A stretch of DNA of 9,212 nucleotides from an uncultured Oscillospiraceae bacterium (GCA_934569215.1 CAKTKF010000026.1:1-9212); one strand, 5' to 3'; shown: positions 1-5,501, counted from the first letter of the stretch. Numbers and translations: made by a program. The notes: generated by a model from the letters alone, not told the origin.

Positions 1-4
1 TCAT
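1..4 (-). CDS. 5' end of an unidentified minus-strand gene (partial)
   Basis: Only the start codon (ATG, complement of 2-4) and one more base are inside the window, so the product cannot be named. The start is supported by a near-perfect Shine-Dalgarno, AAGGAGGT on the minus strand (complement of 10-17), five bases before the ATG. The gene lies downstream of the Nudix gene in the same direction. An intrinsic terminator separates the two, so it probably has its own promoter. The best candidate is TTAACA/TATAGT (complement of 51-56 and 26-31), but its 19-bp spacer is long and I do not rely on it. Confidence 0.55.
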
Positions 5-54
5 GGGACACCTCCTTGCGTTTACACTATATCATAAAGGGGAGCAAAAGTGTT

Positions 55-93
55 AAAAAATCCGTTCATCGGTCAATTTTGGCCGATGAACGG
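55..93 (-). terminator. Rho-independent terminator after the Nudix gene
   Basis: Positions 62-72 and 83-93 are a perfect 11-bp inverted repeat (CCGTTCATCGG / CCGATGAACGG). Pairing nearly continues into the loop, giving an almost fully palindromic 32-bp stem. Read on the minus strand, the stem is followed by a run of six T (complement of 55-60). It lies 3' of the Nudix gene and 5' of the next minus-strand start, as expected of a terminator between two transcription units. Confidence 0.85.
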
Positions 94-109
94 TAGAAAG
101 GCGTTTTAT

Positions 110-174
110 GGCAGCACCGCACAATTCGGCAAAAAGACGGCTGAGACTCGCAGACGCAATTGTGCGGTGCTGCC
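110..174. repeat. 65-bp inverted-repeat element with 17-bp perfect stem
   Basis: Positions 110-126 (GGCAGCACCGCACAATT) and 158-174 are perfect inverted repeats of 17 bp around a 31-base centre. The element is flanked on both sides by TTAT (106-109 and 175-178). The right-hand TTAT contains the TAA stop of the Nudix gene, so the element begins exactly where that reading frame ends. No T-tract follows the stem on either strand, so it is not a standard terminator, and a proper one sits just beyond it at 55-93. Perfect terminal repeats plus a possible 4-bp target duplication suggest a small MITE-like or dispersed palindromic element. An RNA-stabilising 3' hairpin is the main alternative. Confidence 0.6.
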
Positions 175-909
175 TTATATCCGGGCAAGCAGCGCTTTTG
201 CGGCGCTTGCGACCTGGGGTAGAAGATATTGTTCCAGTTCGCCAGGCTTCACCCAGCGGCAGGATTCGATTTCCTTGGCCTGGAGCCTCGGCTCGCCGTG
301 AACTTCACCCAGGAAGAGAACGACCTGTTTCCTGGCGGCGGAGCTGATGCGGTATTCCGTGGCGGCTCTGGCGCTGGGAACCAGCTTTGTCCGGAATCCG
401 GCTTCCTCGAAAAGCTCCCGGAGGGCGGTTTGCTGCTCTGTTTCCCCGGCCTCCATGTGACCCTTGGGAAAGCTCCATGTTCCGGAACCCCGCTGGAACA
501 GAAGCAGAACTTCCGCGTTTCCGCCGAAGCGCCGGAAGGGGACGACCCCGCAGGATTTTTGGAATACGGAATCGATGGTGCTGATAAAATACTGCTCCTG
601 AAAACGGACGGCCTGGGCGATCTGCCCCTGATGGAGCGAAAGCCCCTCCGGCGCGACCACCAGCTTGTCCTCGCAGTCGTTGTGCCGCCGGATGACGGCG
701 ATGACCCGGCCGGTAAAGCTTGGCAGGGGCGTATCCACGCCCAAAATGTAGGCGTCCTGCTCCTCGCCGTCACCGCCCACCAGCCCCGGGACAAATCCGT
801 AATTGACGGGATACAGGATGTCGCCGTGAAGATACCCGATGGGACGGTCAACCTGCACCGTTACGATTTTTCCCAGCAGCTTCCGGGTGCTTCTGCTTCG
901 CCAATCCAT
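175..909 (-). CDS. Inorganic-pyrophosphatase-like domain fused to a Nudix hydrolase
   Basis: The predicted protein has 244 residues in two parts. Residues about 12-115 resemble a shortened family I inorganic pyrophosphatase: YPVNYGFVPG at 33-42, an acidic DGEEQD at 47-52 where the family has DGDPxD, and EDKLVVAP at 80-87. The N-terminal substrate-binding Lys/Glu of full-length enzymes is not evident, so activity is uncertain. Residues about 120-244 form a Nudix domain with a complete Nudix box at 150-172 (GX5EX7REXXEEXGF), the Mg-binding site for hydrolysing nucleoside-diphosphate-linked substrates. The actual substrate cannot be read from sequence. I chose the ATG at 909 because GAGAGGGG precedes it at good spacing; a TTG at 933 would add eight residues with a poor ribosome site. 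It has its own promoter and terminator, so it is probably monocistronic and cytosolic. Confidence 0.88.
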   Translation of the reverse strand: MDWRSRSTRKLLGKIVTVQVDRPIGYLHGDILYPVNYGFVPGLVGGDGEEQDAYILGVDTPLPSFTGRVIAVIRRHNDCEDKLVVAPEGLSLHQGQIAQAVRFQEQYFISTIDSVFQKSCGVVPFRRFGGNAEVLLLFQRGSGTWSFPKGHMEAGETEQQTALRELFEEAGFRTKLVPSARAATEYRISSAARKQVVLFLGEVHGEPRLQAKEIESCRWVKPGELEQYLLPQVASAAKALLARI

Positions 910-953
910 GACAGCCCCTCTCTTTCTTCCCAAAAGTTCGGCAAAACGGTGCC

Positions 954-982
954 ATTTTACACGGAATCCGGAAAAATGTCAA
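954..982 (-). promoter_or_regulatory. Sigma-A promoter of the Nudix gene
   Basis: On the minus strand TTGACA (complement of 977-982) is followed after 17 bp by TAAAAT (complement of 954-959). The -35 box is consensus and the -10 box has one mismatch. It would start transcription about 40 bases before the ATG at 909. It is back to back with the xpaC promoter at 1040-1068, with about 57 bp between their -35 boxes, so one regulator could act on both. Confidence 0.85.
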
Positions 983-1039
983 GCCTTTTGCCTCTTTTCC
1001 CGGAGACGGGGAAAGGGTTACATATTTTTTACAGATCGC

Positions 1040-1068
1040 TTGTTTTTTTCGGGGAATCACGCTATAAT
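1040..1068 (+). promoter_or_regulatory. Sigma-A promoter of the xpaC-telA operon
   Basis: TTGTTT at 1040-1045, a 17-bp spacer, and a consensus TATAAT at 1063-1068. Transcription would start near 1075, giving a leader of about 23 bases with a GGAGAGG ribosome site at 1086-1092, five bases before the ATG at 1098. No operator-like palindrome is evident around it. Confidence 0.85.
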
Positions 1069-1097
1069 GATAGAGAATATATTTTGGAGAGGATCGT

Positions 1098-2306
1098 ATG
1101 GCAAATAAAAATCAGGACTGGGATGACCTGGGGAGAAGCATTCAGGACATTGTGGACAAGGCCGTCAATTCCCACGACTATCAGAAGCTGAACCAGACGG
1201 TTTGCCAGGCCGTGGGCAAGGCCGTGGATATGGGAAGCGAGGCCGTCCGCAAGGCGATGGAAGCCGCTGCCCGCCCCGCGCCCCAACCTGCCAAACCCGT
1301 CTATCGGGAGGTCGAGGCCACGGTCGTGGAGGAAAAGAAAGACCTTCCCGCCCTTTACGCCGGAACCGGCGGCGAGACCGCCGTGGGGCTTGTGAAGATC
1401 GTAGGCGGCGGTATGGCGCTGCTCACCGGGTTCGTGTCCTTTATTTCTCTGCTGGTCAGGCTGATTGTGGGAGCCGGTCTGGGGGTCGCGTCCACCGTGA
1501 TTACGGCGGGCGGCATCATTGCCGGAACATGGCTGATCGTCAGCGGCATCCGCAAGCTGGGATGGGTCAGCCGGTTCAAGATGTACCGCAGAACCCTGGG
1601 GGAGAACACCCACTGCACCCTGGAGCGGTTGGCGCGGAGCGTCGGAAAAAACGTGAAATTCGTCCGCAAGGAATTGCAGAAGATGATCAACAAGGGGCTG
1701 TTCCTGGAAGGGCATATGGACAAGGAGGAAACCTGCCTGATCACCAGCGACGAGACCTACCGGCACTATGAGCAGAGCCGGTTGGCGCTGGAAGAGCGTC
1801 AGCGGCAGGAGGCCGCGGCCAGCGCACCGAAGGTGTCTGCTGCCCATGACCCCCAGGTGCAGGAGGTGCTGGATCGGGGCAATGCCTTCATCGCCCAGAT
1901 ACGCGCCTGCAACGACGCCATTCCCGGGGAGGAAATTTCTGAGAAAATTTCCCGGATGGAGCTGATCGTCCGCCGTATCTTTGAGCGGGCGGAGGCGCAC
2001 CCGGAGGTGGTTCCCGACCTGAAGAAGCTGATGGACTACTACCTGCCCATGACGGTGAAGCTCCTGAACGCCTACGCGGACATGGACGCCCAGCCTGTGC
2101 AGGGGGAGAACATTCAGGCTTCCAAGAAGGAAATCGAGGCCACGCTGGATACGCTGAATCTGGCCTTTGAGAAGCTGCTGGACGACCTGTTCCGGGATTC
2201 CGCCATGGACGTTTCCAGCGACATTTCCGTTCTTAACACCCTGCTTGCCCAGGAGGGACTGACGGAGGACGGCTTATCCCAAGTGAAGAAACAGCAGACA
2301 TTATAA
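1098..2306 (+). CDS. xpaC: XpaC-family membrane protein (5-bromo-4-chloroindolyl phosphate hydrolysis family)
   Basis: A 402-residue protein, about twice the length of Bacillus XpaC. Residues 1-57 are predicted helical, followed by a Pro/Ala-rich linker. Two hydrophobic segments (about 97-124 and 127-150) make a membrane hairpin. Residues about 161-225 look like a small winged-helix or helical domain, with LERLARSVGKNVKFVRKEL then MINKGLFLEGHMD. Residues about 251-390 are helical and match the conserved C-terminal XpaC region (repeated LxxI/LxxL heptads, YYLPMTVKLLNAY at 314-326). The family name comes from an indirect indicator-dye phenotype; its biochemical role is unknown. Downstream telA, 24 bp away on the same transcript, is the usual partner of xpaC in Firmicutes, which strengthens the call and suggests joint work at the membrane. 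The ATG is fixed by GGAGAGG five bases upstream. Confidence 0.85.
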   Translation: MANKNQDWDDLGRSIQDIVDKAVNSHDYQKLNQTVCQAVGKAVDMGSEAVRKAMEAAARPAPQPAKPVYREVEATVVEEKKDLPALYAGTGGETAVGLVKIVGGGMALLTGFVSFISLLVRLIVGAGLGVASTVITAGGIIAGTWLIVSGIRKLGWVSRFKMYRRTLGENTHCTLERLARSVGKNVKFVRKELQKMINKGLFLEGHMDKEETCLITSDETYRHYEQSRLALEERQRQEAAASAPKVSAAHDPQVQEVLDRGNAFIAQIRACNDAIPGEEISEKISRMELIVRRIFERAEAHPEVVPDLKKLMDYYLPMTVKLLNAYADMDAQPVQGENIQASKKEIEATLDTLNLAFEKLLDDLFRDSAMDVSSDISVLNTLLAQEGLTEDGLSQVKKQQTL

Positions 2307-2330
2307 AAAACTAGGAAGAGGAGATCAATT

Positions 2331-3488
2331 ATGGACGCTGAATACAAGGATATGAACGAATCCGCCCCCATCCCCAGCCTGACTCTGGAGCCGGAGCTGG
2401 AAAACACGCCCAAGCTGGTCGTGGCCGAGGAAACGCAGCTGCAGCAGACCAAGGTTGCCGAGCCGGTGCTGACGCCCCAGGAGCAGCAGATGGTCGATGA
2501 TTTTGCCCAGAAGATCGACGTGGAGAACACCGCCCAGATTTTGCAGTACGGCGCGGGAACCCAGAAGAAAATGGCCGATTTCTCCGACGCCGCCCTTGCC
2601 AACGTGCGTACCCAGGACTTGGGCGAGGTGGGCGACCTGATCGTCAACGTGGTGGGTGAGCTGAAGGGCTTCGATGCCGAGGAAGAAAAGGGATTCCTTG
2701 GCTTCTTCCGCAAGCAGGCGAACAAGCTGGAAGTTATGAAGAGCCGCTATGCCAAGGCGGAAGTCAACGTGGAGAAGATCGGCGACGCCCTCCAGCAGCA
2801 CCAGGTGCGGCTGCTGAAGGACTCCGCAATGCTGGATAAGATGTACGAGCAGAACCTTGCTTATTTCAAGGAGCTGAGTATGTACATTCTGGCGGGCAAG
2901 AAGAAGCTCCAGGAGGTACGGGAAGGCAAGCTGAAAGACCTGGAAGCCACGGCGCAGGCCACCGGCCTTGCGGAAGACGCCCAGGCGGCAAAGGATCTGG
3001 CGGACAAGTGCAACCGGTTCGAGAAGAAAATCTATGACCTGGAGCTGACCCGCACCATTTCCATCCAGACCGCGCCCCAGATCCGCATGATCCAGAATAA
3101 CGACAATGTAATGGTGGAGAAGATTCAGACCACGCTGATGAACACCATCCCCCTGTGGAAGAACCAGATGGTTCTGGCGCTGGGCATTGCCCACTCCAAT
3201 GAGGCCGCTCAGGCCCAGCGGCAGGTCAACGACATCACCAACGCCCTGCTGAAGCAGAACGCCGAGAAGCTGCACATGGCATCCGTGGAGACCGCCAAGG
3301 AAGCCGAGCGGGGCATCGTGGATATCGAGACCCTGAAGAAGACCAACGCCGAGCTGATCCAGACGCTGGACGACGTGATGAAGATTCAGTCCGAAGGCCG
3401 GGAAAAGCGCCTTGCCGCCGAAGCGGAAATGGCGAAGATGGAGAACGACCTCAAGGGCAAGCTCCTGGAAATCCGCGGGGGCGTATAA
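2331..3488 (+). CDS. telA: TelA-family protein (toxic anion resistance family)
   Basis: A 385-residue, highly charged and almost wholly helical soluble protein with no signal peptide or membrane segment. The C-terminal half carries the family core: PLWKNQ at 274-279, the QRQVNDITNALLKQNAEKL stretch from 297, ERGIVDIETLKKTN at 326-339, and the charged end EGREKRLAAEAEMAKMEN. Members were named for tellurite resistance (plasmid KlaB/TelA), and Bacillus YaaN is a relative encoded beside xpaC. The molecular activity is not established and tellurite itself is unlikely to be the natural target. The start is the ATG after GGAAGAGGAG, 24 bp from the xpaC stop, so the pair is one operon. A strong terminator begins 12 bp after the stop. 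Confidence 0.9.
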   Translation: MDAEYKDMNESAPIPSLTLEPELENTPKLVVAEETQLQQTKVAEPVLTPQEQQMVDDFAQKIDVENTAQILQYGAGTQKKMADFSDAALANVRTQDLGEVGDLIVNVVGELKGFDAEEEKGFLGFFRKQANKLEVMKSRYAKAEVNVEKIGDALQQHQVRLLKDSAMLDKMYEQNLAYFKELSMYILAGKKKLQEVREGKLKDLEATAQATGLAEDAQAAKDLADKCNRFEKKIYDLELTRTISIQTAPQIRMIQNNDNVMVEKIQTTLMNTIPLWKNQMVLALGIAHSNEAAQAQRQVNDITNALLKQNAEKLHMASVETAKEAERGIVDIETLKKTNAELIQTLDDVMKIQSEGREKRLAAEAEMAKMENDLKGKLLEIRGGV

Positions 3489-3500
3489 CACTACAAAAAG

Positions 3501-3534
3501 ACGCAGTACCGGAAATTTTCGGTACTGCGTTTTT
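3501..3534 (+). terminator. Rho-independent terminator of the xpaC-telA operon
   Basis: A perfect 11-bp stem, ACGCAGTACCG at 3501-3511 and CGGTACTGCGT at 3520-3530, with an 8-base centre and T-run at 3530-3534. An AAAA run at 3496-3499 precedes the left arm, so it could also act on the minus strand, catching readthrough from the small peptide gene that faces it. Confidence 0.92.
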
Positions 3535-3543
3535 GGGCTTGAC

Positions 3544-3576
3544 AAAAAAGGCGACCCCGTGGAACACGGGATCGCC
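3544..3576 (-). terminator. Rho-independent terminator of the 28-aa peptide gene
   Basis: Read on the minus strand, a 12-bp stem (3565-3576 pairing with 3550-3561, one G-T pair) closes on a TTC loop and is followed by six T (complement of 3544-3549). It starts 16 bases after the TAA of the small ORF at 3593. It faces the telA terminator, leaving only nine bases between the two structures. Confidence 0.88.
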
Positions 3577-3592
3577 CAAGGCCACAGAATGA

Positions 3593-3679
3593 TTAGCAGC
3601 CGAAACCGCACAGACGGCTCAGCAGCTGCCAAATGGAGCTGCAATCAGAATTGTTGGTGCTGCAATTGAAAAAGAACAT
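3593..3679 (-). CDS. Small cysteine-containing peptide, 28 aa, unknown function
   Basis: I do not recognise this peptide. It begins MFFFNC, has a polar Asn/Ser-rich stretch at 7-15, then an aromatic/hydrophobic segment (IWQLLSRL, 16-23), and ends LCGFGC. Cysteines are at 6, 13, 24 and 28. There is no cleavable signal peptide. The case for a real gene rests on its complete private transcription unit. An AGGAGG ribosome site (complement of 3688-3693) sits eight bases before the ATG, a TTGAAA-N17-TACAAT promoter lies about 50 bases upstream, and a strong terminator begins 16 bases after the stop. The frame stays open upstream to an ATG at 3835, but that extension runs through the promoter and lacks a comparable ribosome site. 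Possible roles include a small metal-binding or membrane-associated protein, or a peptide signal; nothing in the neighbourhood decides. Confidence 0.7.
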   Translation of the reverse strand: MFFFNCSTNNSDCSSIWQLLSRLCGFGC

Positions 3680-3724
3680 CTTGCCAACCTCCTGTTTCAG
3701 TATTTGCCTCGCGAAGACAAAGGG

Positions 3725-3753
3725 ATTGTAACCGATTTGTAATTGATTTTCAA
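3725..3753 (-). promoter_or_regulatory. Sigma-A promoter of the 28-aa peptide gene
   Basis: On the minus strand TTGAAA (complement of 3748-3753), a 17-bp spacer, and TACAAT (complement of 3725-3730). Each box has one mismatch to consensus. The predicted start near 3718 gives a leader of about 39 bases that contains the AGGAGG site. It is the only clear promoter in the 458-bp gap. Confidence 0.8.
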
Positions 3754-3796
3754 GCTGTAAATTCTGGAAACCAGGTCGTGTCTGAAAGCTGGCGAA

Positions 3797-3940
3797 ATGA
3801 CCAACAGCGAGGGATTTTTGCCATGGGCAAGCCATTTTTCCGCAGGAATACTGGATATGTATTTCAAGGGAAAATGGCGCGGCACAGGGGAAAAAGACCC
3901 GCTGCTTGGGCGTTTTGACAACTTTCAGATACGGCCTTAG
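3797..3940 (+). CDS. Doubtful small ORF or gene remnant, 47 aa
   Basis: A frame open from a stop at 3758-3760 down to TAG at 3938-3940, with its first ATG at 3797. The 47-residue product looks protein-like rather than random: it has PWASHF near residues 9-14 and a charged end with KGKWRGTGEKDPLLGRF. I recognise no family. Against it, there is no convincing ribosome site before the ATG and no clear plus-strand promoter. Third-position GC is nearer half than the strong GC3 bias of neighbouring genes. It ends six bases before the first possible start of the metallopeptidase gene, so it could be a translationally coupled leader ORF, or the degraded 3' end of a lost gene. Confidence 0.35.
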   Translation: MTNSEGFLPWASHFSAGILDMYFKGKWRGTGEKDPLLGRFDNFQIRP

Positions 3941-3946
3941 GTAAAA

Positions 3947-4537
3947 ATGAGATTATTTGAAGGAATTATGAACGATAAAGTGGAAAAATACAATATCCCA
4001 TACCGCGTTATCCGCAGCAGCCGCAGAACCGTTTCCCTGCAGATTGTCCCCGGGGGTGAGGTGCTGGTGCGATGCCCAAGGCGGATGTCCAATGGGGATA
4101 TCCGGCGATTTGTGGAAAGCAAATCCGGCTGGATTGAAAAGCATCTGGAAAAACAGACTGCGGCGGCGCGGCTTCCTGCTTTTTCGGACGGGCAGCTGCA
4201 GGCGCTTGCCAGTCAGGCGCGGCAAACAGTACCGGAACGGGCTGCCTATTTTGCCCCGCTGGTGGGCGTGACCTACGGCAGAATCACCATCCGCAGCCAG
4301 CATACCCTGTGGGGGAGCTGCAGCGGCAAGGGCAATCTCAACTTCAACTGCCTGCTGATGCTCACGCCGCCGGAGGTGCTGGACTATGTGGTCGTCCACG
4401 AGCTGTGCCACCGGAAGGAAATGAACCACTCCGCCCGCTTCTGGGCGGAGGTCGGGCGGGTCTTACCGGATTATGAAATCCGGCGGAAATGGCTGCGGGA
4501 AAACGGCACGGCGCTGATTTCCAGGCTGGAAAGGTAG
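3947..4537 (+). CDS. YgjP/DUF45-type zinc metallopeptidase
   Basis: A 196-residue cytosolic protein of the YgjP-like (DUF45, M48-related) family. The N-terminal beta-rich part contains IRSSRRTVSLQI at 22-33, typical of the family. The conserved WGSC lies at 122-125. The zinc site is HELCH at 151-155, with a third histidine at 161 followed by FW (165-166), giving HExxH-x5-H. The family is predicted to hydrolyse peptide bonds, but physiological substrates are not known. Two starts are possible. The ATG at 3947 has AGGT four bases before it. The ATG at 3968 has GAAGGA only three bases before it and fits the family N-terminus slightly better. I kept the first on spacing. No terminator separates it from the ZIP transporter 76 bp downstream. 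Confidence 0.88.
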   Translation: MRLFEGIMNDKVEKYNIPYRVIRSSRRTVSLQIVPGGEVLVRCPRRMSNGDIRRFVESKSGWIEKHLEKQTAAARLPAFSDGQLQALASQARQTVPERAAYFAPLVGVTYGRITIRSQHTLWGSCSGKGNLNFNCLLMLTPPEVLDYVVVHELCHRKEMNHSARFWAEVGRVLPDYEIRRKWLRENGTALISRLER

Positions 4538-4589
4538 TTCCCAAACGGCTTTTTCGACAAACACACGCACCGAATCGCCAACCGAAAAC

Positions 4590-4608
4590 TATAATGGTTA
4601 CGGGAGGT
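4590..4608 (+). promoter_or_regulatory. Possible -10 box and ribosome site of the ZIP gene
   Basis: A consensus TATAAT at 4590-4595 lies 18 bases before the GTG start, but nothing like TTGACA is found 16-18 bp upstream (the bases there are GCACCG). If used, the promoter is weak or activator-dependent, and the leader would be very short. GGAGGT at 4603-4608 is five bases from the GTG at 4614 and decides that start. Reading through from the metallopeptidase gene is equally possible. Confidence 0.4.
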
Positions 4609-4613
4609 GCGAT

Positions 4614-5408
4614 GTGGAACATTATGTCTGGTTGGCGCTGATGGCGACACTGGGGACCTGGTTTGTGACGGCACTTGGCGCTGCCACGGTGGTCTTTTTC
4701 AAATCCCCCAGTACCAAGGCGCTGAATCTTATGTTGGGCTTTTCCGCCGGCGTGATGATCGCGGCCAGCTTCTGGTCGCTGTTGCAGCCCGCCATCCAGC
4801 GGGCGGAAGCCGCGGGAAATACCCCTGCCTGGCTTGTGGCGGTATCCGGGTTCCTGCTGGGGGCGCTGTTTCTGTGGGGGTCGGATAAGGCCGTAGGCCT
4901 TGCCAGAAAGAGAGCGGGCATGGGAATGCCCGGGGAACGGTTGAACCGCATTATCATGCTGGTGCTTTCCATCACCCTGCACAATATTCCCGAGGGGCTT
5001 GCCGTGGGTGTGGCCTTCGGGGCGCTGGGAACCGGCGCAAGCCCGGATGGGCTGATGGGGGCGGTGTCCATCGCCGTGGGCATCGGTTTGCAGAATTTCC
5101 CGGAGGGGGCGGCGGTGTCCGTGCCGCTGCGCCGCGAGGGCTATTCCCGGCGCAGGAGCTTTCTGCTGGGGCAGGCCTCCGGCCTGGTGGAGCCGGTGTC
5201 CGGGGTGATCGGCGCGCTGCTGGTGGTGACGGTGGAAGCGATTCTGCCCTACGCCCTTGCCTTCGCCGCCGGGGCGATGATTCTGGTGGCGGTACACGAG
5301 CTGATACCGGAGTGCCAGCAAAATCAGAAGGAGCAGCCCTACTGCGCCACCATGGGCATTATCCTGGGGTTCGCGGTGATGATGCTTCTGGACGTGATGC
5401 TTGGCTAG
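4614..5408 (+). CDS. ZIP-family divalent metal transporter (GufA/ZupT-like)
   Basis: A 264-residue inner-membrane protein with about eight hydrophobic segments, the usual size of bacterial ZIP permeases. Segment 4 carries HNIPEG at 123-128, segment 5 QNFPEG at 160-165, segment 6 has E193, and segment 7 has HELIPE at 229-234. The His/Asn/Glu and Gln/Asn/Glu sets on segments 4 and 5 form the metal site in this family. Gln at the start of the segment 5 motif is the GufA-type variant rather than a defect. A histidine-poor polar loop (about 97-110) joins segments 3 and 4. Likely role: uptake or exchange of Zn2+, Fe2+ or related ions; selectivity cannot be read here. The start is GTG, set by GGAGGT five bases upstream; an ATG two bases earlier is in another frame. 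Confidence 0.9.
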   Translation: MEHYVWLALMATLGTWFVTALGAATVVFFKSPSTKALNLMLGFSAGVMIAASFWSLLQPAIQRAEAAGNTPAWLVAVSGFLLGALFLWGSDKAVGLARKRAGMGMPGERLNRIIMLVLSITLHNIPEGLAVGVAFGALGTGASPDGLMGAVSIAVGIGLQNFPEGAAVSVPLRREGYSRRRSFLLGQASGLVEPVSGVIGALLVVTVEAILPYALAFAAGAMILVAVHELIPECQQNQKEQPYCATMGIILGFAVMMLLDVMLG

Positions 5409-5422
5409 GAAAAAAGATTACC

Positions 5423-5451
5423 AAACGGTCTGCTGCGGCAGACCGTTTTTT
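5423..5451 (+). terminator. Rho-independent terminator after the ZIP gene
   Basis: A perfect 10-bp stem, AACGGTCTGC at 5424-5433 and GCAGACCGTT at 5438-5447, with loop TGCG and a six-base T-run at 5446-5451. It ends the ZIP transcript 15 bp after its stop and separates it from the citrate operon promoter, which begins 15 bp later. Confidence 0.92.
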
Positions 5452-5465
5452 GTTGTATTCGTGCA

Positions 5466-5493
5466 TTGACAAATCATTGCATGTTTGTATAAT
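5466..5493 (+). promoter_or_regulatory. Sigma-A promoter of the citrate operon
   Basis: Full-consensus TTGACA at 5466-5471 and TATAAT at 5488-5493, with a 16-bp spacer. Two perfect hexamers imply a strong promoter that would need repression, which fits the operator-like palindrome overlapping its -10 box and start site. The leader to the ATG at 5534 is about 34 bases. Confidence 0.9.
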
Positions 5494-5501
5494 TGTATAC
5501 A
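5486..5501. promoter_or_regulatory. Candidate operator for the operon's GntR regulator
   Basis: TGTATA and TATACA are perfect inverted arms around four bases (5486-5501). The right half also holds a perfect 8-bp palindrome, TGTATACA, at 5494-5501. The GTATAC core matches the centre of known FCD-type GntR sites, such as the TTGGTATACCAA site of UxuR/ExuR. The site covers the -10 box and predicted transcription start, a position where binding blocks RNA polymerase. An FCD GntR gene is the second gene of this operon. The pairing is inferred. Part of the symmetry comes from the TATAAT box itself, so chance is not excluded. Confidence 0.5.

Noticed and set aside
998..1030. TTTCCC/GGGAAA hairpin followed by T-rich sequence on the plus strand
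   Set aside because: It has only about six pairs, no plus-strand gene precedes it, and the T-run is displaced by a TTACA stretch, so it is not a convincing terminator.
229..1191. A 320-codon plus-strand open frame across the Nudix gene
   Set aside because: It is antisense to a gene with a full Nudix box, has no family motif, runs through the divergent promoter region and into xpaC, and is explained by GC-rich codon bias.
2325..3644. A 439-codon minus-strand open frame opposite telA
   Set aside because: It is a His/Leu-rich shadow of a clearly recognised TelA protein, passes through two terminators, and has no plausible ribosome site.
3593..3835. An 80-codon version of the small minus-strand peptide
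   Set aside because: The extra 52 residues cover the TTGAAA/TACAAT promoter and the AGGAGG site, and the 3835 ATG lacks a comparable ribosome site.
4580..4599. AACC-N12-GGTT arms around the ZIP gene's TATAAT
   Set aside because: Four-base arms are expected by chance and do not match a metal-regulator box I know.
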